In this document: positions 1 to 10,906 of the stretch, in pieces
How positions within the stretch are numbered: position 1 is the stretch's first letter
Layout: every line of letters begins with the position of its first letter
Assembly (NCBI GenBank): GCA_031769625.1
Contig: JAUIMM010000200.1
Span: 52,102,001 to 52,166,000 of the forward strand
Origin: Taudactylus pleione
Taxonomy: Eukaryota > Chordata > Amphibia > Anura > Myobatrachidae
Reading direction: 5' to 3'
Length of the DNA: 64,000 bases
The notes under the pieces: generated by a model
Told to the model about the DNA's origin: nothing
The model's database searches: none
Seen by the model: the letters and a program-made list of their open reading frames with translations, nothing else
Program-made: the position numbers and the translations under genes

Positions 1-132
1 TATATTTGCAACTTTAGTCACAGGAATATCAAACTGATTGGAGATTGGCTCAAAGTCTTTACCTTTAACGTGTTTGTTTATAATACTACTTTTATACCTA
101 AATTCCAGGTTTGACCCAGAGGGTAGAACAGG

Positions 133-730
133 GGGCCTGATTCAGAGCCGGACGCTATTTGCGGACGGTCGTTCTGAAAAAGGGTCCGGATATTTAAATA
201 GAGCGCTCGCTCTTTGCGGTCTGTTGACGCCTCTATGTCTGAACGAGCGAACAAAACATGCGCTCGCTATTTTGTAAAGATGCCCCCTGGCCGCTCGCAT
301 CATACGTCATCTCCGCTATTTATTAGATTAATCGAGTACATCGAAAGGCGTATGAACTGCTCGCTATTCTTGTGGTAGCATTTTCCTACCGCAATCATGC
401 GAGCAGTTCAGGCTAAAAGACAACCAAGTGACGTGGTCGATGACGCTGCTTTGTTAATTATGCACACCCTTAAAACGCCCGTTTTGACCGTTTGGCACGC
501 CTGCGTTCAGATCTCCACTCCCCGTTTTCAAGCACCTTCCCCTGTTACCACCCACAAACGCCTCATTCTGTCACTGAAATCAGCAGGCATTCGCTATTTT
601 GCGAGCACAGGATTTCCGACTGCACTGACTGGTTGGCGCATGCGCATTACAACCCATACGCATGCGCAGATGTGCGAACATCGCTCGGAGCGAACGAGCG
701 GCCGCTTACGAGCGGCTCTGAATCAGGCCC
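133..730. mobile_element. Hairpin-chain DNA transposon, type A (copy A1)
   Basis: This 598-bp non-autonomous element is bounded by a perfect 3-bp target duplication, AGG (130-132 and 731-733). The ends read GGGCCTGATTCAGAGCC and its inverse. The interior is a row of imperfect inverted repeats; the largest lies at about 354-409, with arms starting GAACTGCTCGC and ending GCGAGCAGTTC. Short ORFs cross it but none looks like a transposase. Five more type A copies (14179, 16632, 26011, 28616, 49797) are almost the same length. A 3-bp duplication fits PIF/Harbinger or Zator; the superfamily is not settled here. Confidence 0.85.
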
Positions 731-739
731 AGGGTTCCA

Positions 740-1082
740 AACCGGATCAGACCGGAATTTAGCTGGCGCCGACCCAGGATACTCCCAAGTCGGCGCCGTT
801 CACACCGGAGCCGTGTCTGCAGTAACTCGGCTTTTCCGGCGTTGAAGTGGACGCTTGGAGATGACGTCATCTCCAAGCGCCACTGAAGCCGGCCAATCGG
901 CAGGCATGCGGCACAGTCCAGGTCATCGTGACCCCGATCACGCCGTTACACTGCAGGGTTTCACGGGTTACTCCCGTGTAAAACCCTGCAAGTTACCTGG
1001 GTTGGAATGCCGGGTCACTCCACCCAGGAATCCAACCCTGCAATAACCCGGGTTTTAGTTCTGGTGTAAAAGGGGTATAACT
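740..1082. repeat. Palindrome-rich repeat, ends not defined
   Basis: Two clear dyads are visible. One is at about 851-882, with arms CGCTTGGAGATGA and its inverse. The other is at about 952-990, with arms TGCAGGGTTT.CACGGG and its inverse. A third, weaker dyad contains GGCGCC at about 765-825. The layout resembles the hairpin-chain elements elsewhere in the window, but I could not find matching termini or a target duplication. It may be a truncated member of another such family. Confidence 0.4.
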
Positions 1083-1086
1083 GTCT

Positions 1087-1413
1087 AAAGCTGCATACAC
1101 ACGTAAAGATTTTCTGTCCAACCATCCAACTAGTTAATTGGTTGGATTGAAAATCTGGTAATTTATGGGAGTAACTGATGATCAGCAATTTGCTCCTAAA
1201 TGCCAGAAAACAGATGAAAATGGTCATCAGACAAGTTTGTTAAATGTTTGATCTAAACAATTTGTTCAAACAACAGCTTTTGTCCATTTTCCGGCGTTTG
1301 GGGAGCAAATTGCTGATTGTCATTTGCTTTCATACTTTACCAGATTTTCATTCCAACCAATCATCTAGTTGGATGGTTGGACAGAAAATCTTTACGTGTG
1401 TGTACCCAGCTTT
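1087..1413. mobile_element. Hairpin MITE with GTGTGTAC-type ends
   Basis: The first and last roughly 50 bases are inverted copies: the left end reads AAAGCTGCATACACACG and the right end reads CGTGTGTGTACCCAGCTTT. Both continue into a shared arm containing CCAACCATCCAACTAG. The centre has a second inverted pair around AGCAATTTGCTCC. No coding capacity. A related left end (AAAGCTGGGTACACAC) occurs at 12598, and a diverged one at 3611. The target duplication is not clear, so the superfamily is left open. Confidence 0.7.
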
Positions 1414-1463
1414 ACTAATCTCCTCAAACAACTCTCTCCTTTGCTTTTCCTGGTCCGTGCTCA

Positions 1464-2014
1464 GGGCCTGATTCAGAGCCGGACGCTCTGACAGAGCGCT
1501 CGCTCTTAATCAGGGCCGGCCTTCCGTTTTTTTAGAGCGGCCTCCTGGTCGCTCGCATAGCTGTGGGTGACCACCCACAGCTATAGTGAGCGGCCAGGAA
1601 GATGGTCGCGATGGTCAAGACCATCGCGACCATCGGGCTTGCGACGAGACCCTTGTGGTAGGGTCTCGTTGCCGCAAGCCCTAGAGTGCTTTCGGCTCAA
1701 ACAGAGCCGAAAGCACTCCCACTGACATCACTTGTGATGTCAGTGGGGCCAGCCACAGACGGTAGGTGTTCCGATGGGAACGTCTCCGTCTGGGCAGCCA
1801 CACCCCCGGCCCGCCCACCAAGGGGGGCGTGCTGTCACTCAACATCGACAGCACGTCCCCTTTGGTACGAGACCCGGAGCAACGGTTTGCCCGTCGCTAT
1901 CCGGGTCTCGCGCATGCGCACGACAGAGCCGGCTCCATCGTGCGCATGCGCACTGGGCCACCATCGACGCGCTTGCGAGCGTTCAGCGCTCGCGAGCAGG
2001 TCTGAATCAGGCCC
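1464..2014. mobile_element. Hairpin-chain DNA transposon, type B (copy B1)
   Basis: This 551-bp element is flanked by the perfect 3-bp duplication TCA (1461-1463 and 2015-2017). The interior is a near-continuous row of inverted repeats: about 1559-1582, 1601-1634, 1635-1681, 1684-1718, 1719-1746, 1757-1791, 1811-1866, 1869-1909, 1910-1951, and a terminal one. Several arms match perfectly (for example 15 bp at 1684-1718). Three overlapping ORFs of about 80-130 codons cross it, but they change frame with each hairpin and resemble nothing known, so I do not call genes. Copies B2 to B6 keep the same order of hairpins. Confidence 0.85.
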
Positions 2015-2017
2015 TCA

Positions 2018-2645
2018 GTGTGTTGGACATAATAAAACCAAACAGAGTGACTACTTTTCTCCATTTAAATAGGCTGAATGACTGATTAGAAGATTGAAGA
2101 CATGTGTGATGCTAATTCAAGAAAGCAATTACTTTGAATATCACTATAATCCAATTATGTATTATCCAATTATTATATTATAGGGGACACCAACAAATCT
2201 GCCCAGGGAATTTTAGAATTTATTTGGAGAATAAGCAATAATTATCTCTTATCACAGTTTCTTTGATTTATTCTATGACATAGTAAAGGCATGCAGGTAT
2301 ACATGAGATAATAGCTTTAGTTTCAACACTTTTCAAGAGGAATGAAGTTATCTTTCAATAAGCAGTAAGGGTACCAACAAATTTGTCCACATCTGTACAA
2401 ATTCAGGTTTATGACAAGGTAAATGTGTCAGCATATATATTTTTGGATTCAGGTTAGTAGTATATTTTTTTAAACTTGTACTTTTTAACTCTACATATCA
2501 AATAAAAGAGGAGACTCTCCTCCTAGAAAAAATTAGTCCACAGGACACTGGAAGGCGGAGATAGAAACTCTGAAATCCAAAATGTACTAAAAACTGTAGT
2601 GGCAGGCCCCTGTCCTGTTGGGTTGTCCCCTTTATAAAAAATGGA
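2018..2645. other. Unassigned AT-rich spacer
   Basis: I see no ORF, inverted repeat or tandem repeat of note. The phrase ACCAACAAAT occurs twice (about 2190 and 2370) in slightly similar context, possibly an old internal duplication. Confidence 0.4.
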
Positions 2646-2653
2646 CCTGTATG

Positions 2654-3494
2654 CAGGGGCGTAGGGAGAGCGGCTCCAGTGGAGCGCAAGCTCCAGGCGC
2701 CGCAGGTGTCCAGAGGCGCCGTGCGCTGCTGTCTACCCAGCAGCCTTACTGACAGCCTGCCGAGTGCCAGCATTGAACAGTGAGCGCTGGCCTCTGAAGC
2801 GATCAGAGGCTAAGGAAGCCTCCGATCGCTTCAGAGGCCAGCGTTCCCAGTGATGCAGTGCGCGGGTGACGTCATGACATCACCCGCACGCTGAGGAGCC
2901 GGCGCGCTGGATATAGTTAGTCCAGTCAGGGCGGCAGTGGCAATGACAGCACAGACGATGGCCGTGATGGAACAGGTAAGTAATGGGGGGCGGCGAGAGG
3001 GGGCAGAACTACAGGTGGGGGGGCAGAACTACAGGGGCACTGCATATGGGCACTACTACAGGGGTCACAGTATGGGGGGGCAAAACTACAGGGGAACAAC
3101 TTTAAGAGGCACCACTACAGGGGGCACTGCATATGGGCACCACAACAGGGGGCATTGCATATGGGCACCACTACAAAGAGGAACTTTATATGGGCACTAC
3201 TACAGGGGGTACAGTATGGGGGGACACTACTTTAAGGGGCACAACTACAGGGGGCACTGCATATTGGCACAACAGGGGGCATTGAATATGGGCACCACTA
3301 CAAGGGGCATTGCATATTGGGACTACTACAGGGAGCACTAGATATGGGCACCACTACAGGCGGCTGCCCCTAATCTTTATTTTTATTTATCTTTACTTTA
3401 ATCCCATATGGACCCGCCTCCTCCCTGGAACACTTGAGGGGGGTGCCATAGCATGCACGTGCTCCGGGTGCTCTGGCTACACGCTACTCCTCTG
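2654..3494 (+). mobile_element. hAT-like element with internal VNTR
   Basis: The left end is CAGGGGCGTAGGGAG and the right end, inverted, reads CAGAGGAGTAGCGTG. The flanks are CCTGTATG (2646-2653) and CCTGTAGC (3495-3502), a 6/8 match consistent with a decayed 8-bp hAT duplication. A GC-rich left half ends at a splice-donor-like CAGGTAAGT (about 2973-2981), followed by the VNTR at 3000-3365. No transposase is present. The same plan recurs at 11369-12393 and 51367-52700, where the 8-bp duplications are perfect. Confidence 0.65.
3000..3365 (+). repeat. VNTR of GGGCACTACTACAGG units
   Basis: Imperfect units of roughly 20-30 bp are built from GGGCACTACTACAGGGGG and CATTGCATATG. They produce a false ORF rich in Tyr, Arg, Gly and His. 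The array lies inside the hAT-like element 2654-3494. Related units occur at 12090-12245 and, inverted, at 51371-52275. Confidence 0.85.
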
Positions 3495-3610
3495 CCTGTA
3501 GCGATAGTTCAAGATCTACAGTTTAAAAAAATCTGCTAAATATTATAACATTAATAATATTATATTATATTATAATAATTCAATTTACAAAAGAGATTGG
3601 ACAAAGATCT

Positions 3611-3955
3611 AAAGCTAGGTACACACTTAATACTTTCGATGCAATTTTACTTTTGATCACAGTCACGTTCGGAAGTCACGTTCAAAGTGCTGATTCATGG
3701 GTACACAACTTTACAATCTAACTTGCGATCCAGGAAAATCATCTATCTAAAATATCTGCTGAAGGCAGGGCTGCTGCTGGAGGAGTATGGGCAGAAGCAT
3801 CAGACAGAACGGTCGGCAGAGCGTATTCACTGCACTATTTGTCCGATATTGTACCATCTAATCAGATGAAAATTAAACTGCACATAAAACCTGATCCTTT
3901 CATGCGAACAGTTTTCTTCTGAGAAAACATGATGGAATGTGTGTACACACTCTTA
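3611..3955. mobile_element. Diverged MITE with GTGTGTAC ends
   Basis: The left end is AAAGCTAGGTACACACTT; the right end contains GTGTGTACACAC at about 3940-3951. The interior shows only weak dyads. Placement of the right end is uncertain. It resembles the element at 1087-1413 in its termini only. Confidence 0.35.
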
Positions 3956-4729
3956 TAAGATTTCGGATGAATGGTTTGGGAATCGAAAGAATTGAATTGG
4001 TGTTTACCAAACTTAATTAATCAACTTATAATCACATTATAAAATGTGGAAGAACATCACTTTATCAATTATTCCATGGCATTATGATAGTCTAGCTTTA
4101 GCCTGAATCCCTGCTCACAGTTTTGTACTATGTAACCCTACGCCTGCTTTAATATATTTCAATTAATATACAGTAATGCTTCAGAAAAAAAATATATTTA
4201 TAATTAAAATACTTATGAAAAATGTTTAACAGTAGTGCATCTTCTAAGTACATGGTACACTAATGCCAGCCTCCAAGTTAATCAGTCTTAAGAACTCAAG
4301 AGTTCTCAATGATTTATATTTACATAGGGGCAGCGTTCAAAGATAATTAAAAGGCCAATTTGTATACTTGTATATGGCAAATAACAGCTGCACGTGGCTT
4401 TTTCTATGGGATAAAGACACTTGTCCATATGTAGAGCTGGTAACAGGGTCACTTTGATAATAATGATCATGAAAATAAAATATATATTTTTCTAAAATGA
4501 GACACTGTATGACAATAAAATGTGATCATCATCAGTTAGCAGGGAGGCTTGTTATTAGAGCTGTTGGAAGTCCTATTGTATATATGCACATTTTGAAATG
4601 TAACAAAAATATATTTTTTAATAACTATACAATCTACTGACATTCCTATATCCTGAACAGGGTAATACACTGAAACCTTTCGTAGCTTGGTAAAGATTTG
4701 TGCTAAGGATATTGTGCCACACACTCTAT
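3956..4729. other. Unassigned AT-rich spacer
   Basis: AT-rich DNA with short poly-A and TA runs. Short ORFs show no recognisable composition or motif. Nothing else stands out. Confidence 0.4.
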
Positions 4730-5218
4730 GGGATCCATTCATCATCATTTAATTTCTACAAAGGCAGGTGAAAATTTTAAATTTTCACCTACTTTTGTAT
4801 AAATTAAGGATCAGGGCTATTCATTATGAAGGTAATGCAGGAGATATCACTGATCAGCCCCGATCTGTCCCGCTAGTATGGGGACCTAAATTAATCAGCC
4901 TCCGAAAATACAATATTTTCCAAGCTTGACTGCGGGAGCATTCGCCATCTTCAGAAGTAGTTTCCTCTGGCACCCCTGCTCCTTCCCTACATCGGGGCTT
5001 TGTGAGACTATGTGAGGCCCAGTTCACGCAGGCGCACTAGCACTGCCGAGTCATACTGTTCACTGCTACGAAAGTCCAAAAATCAGCTGTGTCCGCACCA
5101 GAGCAATGTCAAATTACTCCGATGAATTTGTATCTACAGCTGCTACTCGCAGCTAGTTGGACACTTAATTATCAGGGGACCGCCCACCCCCCGATAATTA
5201 ACATAATGAATGGATTCC
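4730..5218. mobile_element. DNA element with GGGATCCATTCAT ends and 3-bp duplication
   Basis: The termini GGGATCCATTCAT and ATGAATGGATTCC are inverted, and the flanks duplicate TAT (4727-4729 and 5219-5221). A strong dyad, GTGAAAATTTTAAATTTTCAC split by a short centre, lies at about 4769-4791. The terminus resembles GGGCCTCATTCAG of types A and B, and the duplication length is the same, so it may be a distant relative. No transposase. Confidence 0.7.
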
Positions 5219-5221
5219 TAT

Positions 5222-7101
5222 ATACCATATGAGCTAGCTCTGTGAATCCTTGATCACCTCCAATATTTGTGCTGCGTCAGCCATTAACAATATCTATGCA
5301 TGGTATTCTCAGCCATATGGGGCCACGTGAGCATCCCTAATCATTTCCAAAAAGTTGGCTCCCATGCTCTACATAATATTAAGGAGGTATTCAATGTTCG
5401 GCGAGAGGTGCCAGTGTTACAACTGTACCTCGTGACCATTAACATCACAGATATTTCCTCTCAATCCATTTCGGTGTTCGGGGACCTAAATTATCGATGA
5501 TGTGTGTAGCAACAAAATGCAACCGCATATGACTGATAATTGAAAACCCCTCATAGAAAGGAATGGCAAAACATTGCTACTAAAGCGTCAAAGCACTTTT
5601 ATTGGTACTGTCCCTATGACAGTTAATGCATTGATTCATGTATTCTATTGTTTACAATATTATACTGTACGTATTTCAATGCGCTTACATCAGTCACAAA
5701 CTGTGTGTTCCCAATCCCATCCTGATAACTATCACATCTAGGCCAATCATAGCATCTGACTACAGCACAGCTTGTGTCTGGTACTAGAAACATCTGAACA
5801 CACATCTGGAATAAATATCCTCTCTAATACAGCAAGCTATGCAACATGTGGCTCTCCAAGAGTTGTGGAGGATTACTGCAGGTAAGGCATTGTGGAATTT
5901 GTAGTTTCACACATCAGTCACAATTTTCCAACCTCTGCTATAAAGCATGTCACACTTACACTTACCTCCTCCAAAGAACAGTGGGTGCACCAGCAGGATG
6001 AGAAGATGCCTCCATAGTTCTGCGTACATCTCTTCTATAGACCCTGGGGGCACTGTCAGGTACACCAGCACCCACTCCAGGAGACAGTGTAACACACAAC
6101 CCAGGTGGGAACTACCACATCACAGCAGAATCACAACACAGTGCAACAACACAGTGCAACACACACACAGAGATCAACACTACAATGAAGACCTAACAAC
6201 ACAAAACAATGAATTCTGCAGCCCCAACATTTACACTGTAACAAACAAACTACTGGAAAAATAACATTATGCTGCAGAGCAGTAGCTCTTTCGTGACAAT
6301 ATCTAGGCAACATGCAAATGTGTTATATCAAATTTACAAGACAACAACATCTACAAACTGAAAAGTGAATGTATACAGCTGGAGAGTAACAGTACATCTG
6401 ACGCAGGTGACTGTGGCTGGTGACCGGGACAGACAGAACTAGTGCAGGTTAGTTACAATGGTACAGGTTACACTGTCACACCACACACTAACTGCATAAC
6501 TCCAGCAGACAAATGCACCACCAGCTGCGTTGCAGGATATCAGCGTGCTCCTTGCAGTAGGTAGTCTCTGCTCTCCATGTTATCACAGGTCCAGTCACCG
6601 CTGCTCTGTACACTGCAGAGCCTGTGACGTGCCCACTGCAGCCTCCTCACTAGTGACTGTGCCTGTGAAGACTGCCTGCCTGCTGCACACCAACTTCAGC
6701 AGTGGGAGAGGTGGAGTTTGCAGATGGGGGAGGGCTGAGGGACTTGGCACTTTTATTCTGTTTATTTTCATTTCTGGAAGCACTGGTGTTTGAGGATTAC
6801 AGTCTTGGCTTTAAACCAGTGTTTCTTGACGTGTATAATAATACCTCTCTATTTTAGTACTGTGCTGCAAAAATTGTAATTCACTTTTCACTAAAAGCCC
6901 AGCACTTCTTTGCTCAGTGACTGCACATTCTTCTCCCCCCTCCTGGGAGCTATGTAATAAACCCCCCTCTTTTGTTACCAGCTAGTTTGAAGTAGGAATG
7001 CATCAGGAAAACTCTCACTTTTGTCTTTCATAAAACACTGATGAAAACAAAAAAAAAGTATATATAGATCACTATAAGCAACAAATTTGATTTAGAATTA
7101 A
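5222..7101. other. Mostly unassigned sequence with MITE fragments
   Basis: Around 5845-5915 the text TGTGGAATTTGTAGTTTCAC resembles the end of common vertebrate non-autonomous DNA elements, without a visible partner end. Positions 6070-6180 are CA-rich with repeated ACACAGTGCAAC. Positions 6530-6790 are somewhat richer in G+C and carry an 87-codon ORF with no recognisable domain. I see no supported exon, promoter or polyadenylation unit. Confidence 0.4.
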
Positions 7102-7616
7102 GGGGCCTATGTATCAAGCTGATTTTTACATAAAATTATGCAGAAACTGCAGTTTCTGCATAATTTTATGTATTGTTGCTATGTACTGTACTAGAAGCAC
7201 AATGCAGGAGATGTCACAGAAATCTCAGGCAAAGTGCTAATTAGCACTGCAGATCGCAGTCCCCATTATTATTATGACCCCTATGTACTAAACCCCAAAA
7301 AGCGAAGCTTTTCGGAGTTTAACCATGGTAGTTTACACTATCTTCAGTACTACTGTATGGGGGCTCCCGGTGCAGGAGAGAGATCTTTCGATTTCTCTCT
7401 TTCGCAGCCCCCAGTCTGACCCGGAAGCTGACACTGTGAAAGACTTCTCCTAAATGCCAGGGATATAACTCGCTGGGAGAGTGGTTATCGCAACCTCTGT
7501 CCCTGTGAGTTCCCCTTGGTACATTGCCGGGATATTTTCATAAAAAAAAAAATATTCCCGGCAAGATGGATACATAATAATCACAGCAGTGCAGCGATTA
7601 TTAGTACATAGACCCC
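7102..7616. mobile_element. DNA element with GGGGCCTATGTA ends and TAA duplication
   Basis: The termini GGGGCCTATGTATC and the inverse of GGGGTCTATGTACT are flanked by TAA (7099-7101 and 7617-7619), a typical PIF/Harbinger target (TWA). The interior carries several dyads: CATAAAATTATGCAGAAAC and its inverse at about 7130-7171, and GGGGGCTC...GCCCCC with an AGAGAGA/TCTCTCT pair at about 7357-7413. No transposase is present. Confidence 0.75.
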
Positions 7617-7619
7617 TAA

Positions 7620-7818
7620 GGGGTCTAGCTACTAAGCAGTGTTAGGAGACAGAGTGAAAAGTGATAAGTCTGTGATAAGGTGCCAGCTAATCAGCTCCCA
7701 ACTGTAATTTTTCAAACACAGCCTGTGAGATGACAGTTGGGAGCTGATTGGCTGGCACCTTATCACAGACTTATCACTTTTCACGCTGTCTTCTAACACT
7801 GCTTAGTAACTAGACCCC
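7620..7818. mobile_element. Single-hairpin MITE next to the previous element
   Basis: This 199-bp element is one long inverted repeat with arms of about 85 bp: GGGGTCTAGCTACTAAGCAG at the left end and its near-inverse at the right. The loop contains CAAACACAGCCTGTGAGATG. It is flanked by TAA on both sides (7617-7619 and 7819-7821), sharing the middle TAA with the element at 7102-7616. A similar loop and arm recur at 56864-56950 and 15741-15917. Confidence 0.85.
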
Positions 7819-7821
7819 TAA

Positions 7822-8562
7822 ACTGTAATGAATGATTACCTTTATTGTGTTACACTAATGATAATGCAGCAATAAAAATATTAATATCAATCTAGTCTAT
7901 AACAGTAATTCTGAACATTAGTTTGTGGAGCGTCATATTCTCCTTATCGGCAACTTTTCACACTAAAAAAATAATTCTGCGGAACCTGCTTCCCATGGCC
8001 TAATTAGTCTCCCTACCAAATTTGGTGACGTTCTGGTTGTTAGATCGAGCTACAGATGGCTCAGAATAGGGAAGTTTAATAATGACCACCCTGTGTATGT
8101 GTGTGTGTATATTACATAGATAGAGAGAGAGAGAGAGATAGATCAAAAAGCACAGAGGTGAACATTCGTCAAAGTTATTTAGCTGACTATAGACATACAG
8201 GTCATACAGCTTACATGTTATTGCCTCCTTGTTCACATTTAACACATGATAGGCCTATGTAAAAACGTATGTCTAGTAAAAGACCAATCACAATTATTGC
8301 CATGATGTAAATCAATTTATGTAAGCTGGGAACTGAATTGAGGCTAACTCAGGTATACGTATCATTTTTAGTTACTGGATGAACAATTCAATCACAAGTC
8401 TTTCTTTTTATAACTTTTAATTTGATGAAATTAAGACATTTAAATAATAGTAACAGTAAAGATATTTAATTCACAGCTATTATCATTTCAACAAGCATTT
8501 AACACTGTGTTTAATGTAAGGATGGGATCAGAAACTAGCAGATAGCAAAAAAGGAAATGAAA
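7822..8562. other. Unassigned spacer with short microsatellite
   Basis: A (TG)n-(GA)n stretch occurs at about 8094-8142. The rest is AT-rich and shows no coding or repeat structure that I can recognise. Confidence 0.45.
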
Positions 8563-9878
8563 GGGGGTAGTGAAGAAGGAGTATGGGAGAAGGGAAGTAT
8601 GTGAAGTGAGCATAGTAGAGGAGATGAGGGGGGTAGGGAAGAAGGAGTGTGGGAGGAGGGAAGTATGTGAAGTGAACATAGTAGAGGAGATGAGGGGGAT
8701 AGGGAAGAAGGAGTGTGGGAGGAGGGAAGTATGTGAAGTGAGCATAGTAGAGGAGATGAGGGGGGTAGGGAAGAAGGAGTATGGGAGGAGGGAAGTATGT
8801 GAAGTGAGCATAGTAGAGGAGATGAGGGGGGTAGGGAAGAAGGAGTGTGGGAGGAGGGAAGTATGTGAAGTGAGCATAGTAGAGGAGATGAGGGGGGTAG
8901 TGAAGGAGTATGGGAGGAGGGAAGTATGTGAAGTGAGCATAGTAGAGGAGATGAGGGGGGTAGGGAAGAAGGAGTGTGGGAGGAGGGAAGTATGTGAAGT
9001 GAGCATAGTAGAGGAGATGAGGGGGGTAGGGAAGAAGGAGTATGGGAGGAGGGAAGTAAGTGAATTGAGCATAGTAGAGGAGATGAGGGGGGTAGTGAAG
9101 AAGGAGTGTGGGAGGAGGGAAGTATGTGAAGTGAGCATAGTAGAGGAGATGAGGGGGGTAGGGAAGAAGGAGTATGGGAGGAGGGAAGTATGTGAAGTGA
9201 GCATAGTAGAGGAGATGAGGAGGGTAGGGAAGAAGGAGTGTGGGAGGAGGGAAGTATGTGAAGTGAGCATAGTAGAGGAGATGAGGGGGGTAGGGAAGAA
9301 GAAGTATGGGAGGAGGGAAGTATGTGAAGTGAGCATAGTAGAGGAGATGAGGAGGGTAGGGAAGAAGGAGTATGGGAGGAGGGAAGTATGTGAATTGAGC
9401 ATAGTAGAGGAGATGAGGGGGGTAGGGAAGAAGGAGTATGGGAGGAGGGAAGTATGTGAAGTGAGCATAGTAGAAGGAGGGTAGGGAAGAAGGAGTGTGG
9501 GAGGAGGGAAGTATGTGAAGTGAGCATAGTAGAGGAGATGAGGGGGGTAGGGAAGAAGGAGTGTGGGAGGAGGGAAGTATGTGAAGTGAGCATAGTAGAG
9601 GAGATGAGGGGGGTAGTGAAGAAGGAGTGTGGGAGGAGGGAAGTATGTGAAGTGAGCATAGTAGAGGAGATGAGGGGGGTAGTGAAGAAGGAGTGTGGGA
9701 GGAGGGAAGTATGTGAAGTGAGCATAGTAGAGGAGATGAGGGGGGTAGGGAAGAAGGAGTATGGGAGGAGGGAAGTATGTGAAGTGAGCATAGTAGAGGA
9801 GATGAGGGGGGTAGGGAAGAAGGAGTATGGGAGGAGGGAAGTATGTGAAGTGAGCATAGTAGAGGAGATGAGGGGGGT
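8563..9878. repeat. 66-bp purine-rich minisatellite, about 20 units
   Basis: The unit is 66 bp and nearly all purine on the plus strand (GGAGATGAGGGGGGTAGGGA, then AGAAGGAGTATGGGAGGAGG, then GAAGTATGTGAAGTGAGCAT). Units alternate between TATGGG and TGTGGG. One unit lacks 3 bp (about 8898) and another is shortened near 9470. As 66 is a multiple of three, long stop-free frames appear on both strands (482 codons on the minus strand). They are artefacts, not genes. Confidence 0.95.
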
Positions 9879-10586
9879 TGAAGTGTGGGTTCTTGACAGA
9901 ATATTTAAGATTGTAAGATTTGAATTTTTGTATCAATTAAATTAATATGAAAAAGCAAGAAGCCCTGAGTATCGCCTCTTGATACAAGAACACACATGTG
10001 GCAGTATGGAAAATGCAAGTATATGAAATGTTATATTGTTGCAACCAGAATAATAGCAAAAGTGGAGTATATCGGCTTATATACATTTACTTACACTTAC
10101 TTGTATGACCACATATCCATACCACCCAAAAATGTGGGGGGTTAAATTCGGTAGCAGCGCGCACCAAAGGTGTGTGCCCTAAAAGGTGACTTGGCCTTGT
10201 GGAACATCCCCATTTCCATCACTGTGAGGGTGTGTCCACTGCCCAGGAGTCCCAAAGATGTTGGGCTTCCCCCAGACTCTGCAACAGAGAACCAATAAGA
10301 GCACAAACTGATGGAAAATTACAACAATGTTTAATCAAACAATATATGATAATAAAAAAAACAATATCAGATAGGATCGCCATAATGAAGTCACAATTGG
10401 TAAAACTGATAAACTGTAACTACTGTTGAAAGGACAAATACGCGAATGGAAAAACATAAAATGATAGCAAAAGATAAAAATACATTACCAATACACTTCT
10501 GAGACCATGCGTTTCAATCGCAACTAGGTCTCTGCACGCTCACCCTTTGGGGCGCATGCACTGTGAGAGTATTTAGCTACTTAGAC
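9879..10586. other. Unassigned spacer
   Basis: No coding signal is seen. Around 10140-10210 there is a G-rich phrase followed by GCGCGCACCAAAGGTGTGTGCC, a weak dyad. Around 10505-10560 another weak dyad, GCGCATGCACTG, appears. Neither defines an element. Confidence 0.35.
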
Positions 10587-10898
10587 CAGTGGTTCCCAAA
10601 CTGTGTGCCGTGGCACCCTGGGGTGCCTCGGCACACTTACAGAGGTGCCTCAGGTTGGTGGTCCAGCACCAATTAAGATTATTAATGGTCAATGTAATGT
10701 AAATATATGGACAACAGAAGTGCAACCCTGTCCACCACCACATAACTGACCCTAAAGATGACAGCGCAATTTACTTAATTTTACCACATTACTAAATTAT
10801 TTTCTGAATTTCTCAATAAAACTTTCGGCTTAGGGGTGCCGTGAAAACAAAGCTGATACTCTAGGGCGCTGTGATTCAAAGAAGTTTGGGAACCACTG
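10587..10898. mobile_element. hAT MITE with perfect 8-bp duplication
   Basis: The ends CAGTGGTTCCCAAACT and AGTTTGGGAACCACTG are inverted, and the flanks ACTTAGAC (10579-10586 and 10899-10906) are identical. The 312-bp body carries GTGCCGTGGCACCCTGGGGTG near the left end and GGGTGCCGTGAAAAC near the right. Such ends are typical of vertebrate hAT (Charlie/Tip100-like) non-autonomous elements. No transposase. Confidence 0.92.
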
Positions 10899-10906
10899 AC
10901 TTAGAC

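Noticed and set aside
1686..2085. Three overlapping ORFs in B1 as a transposase
   Set aside because: They follow hairpin arms in different frames, are not kept in the other type B copies, and contain no catalytic motif.
6530..6793. 87-codon ORF in a GC-richer stretch as a host first exon
   Set aside because: No recognisable protein, and no supported splice or promoter pattern; a minus-strand ORF overlaps it.
8563..9878. Possible CRISPR array
   Set aside because: Units are contiguous without unique spacers, and the DNA is eukaryotic.
8488..9936. 482-codon minus-strand and 304-codon plus-strand ORFs
   Set aside because: They are translations of a 66-bp minisatellite; open frames occur on both strands at once and no start context or domain exists.
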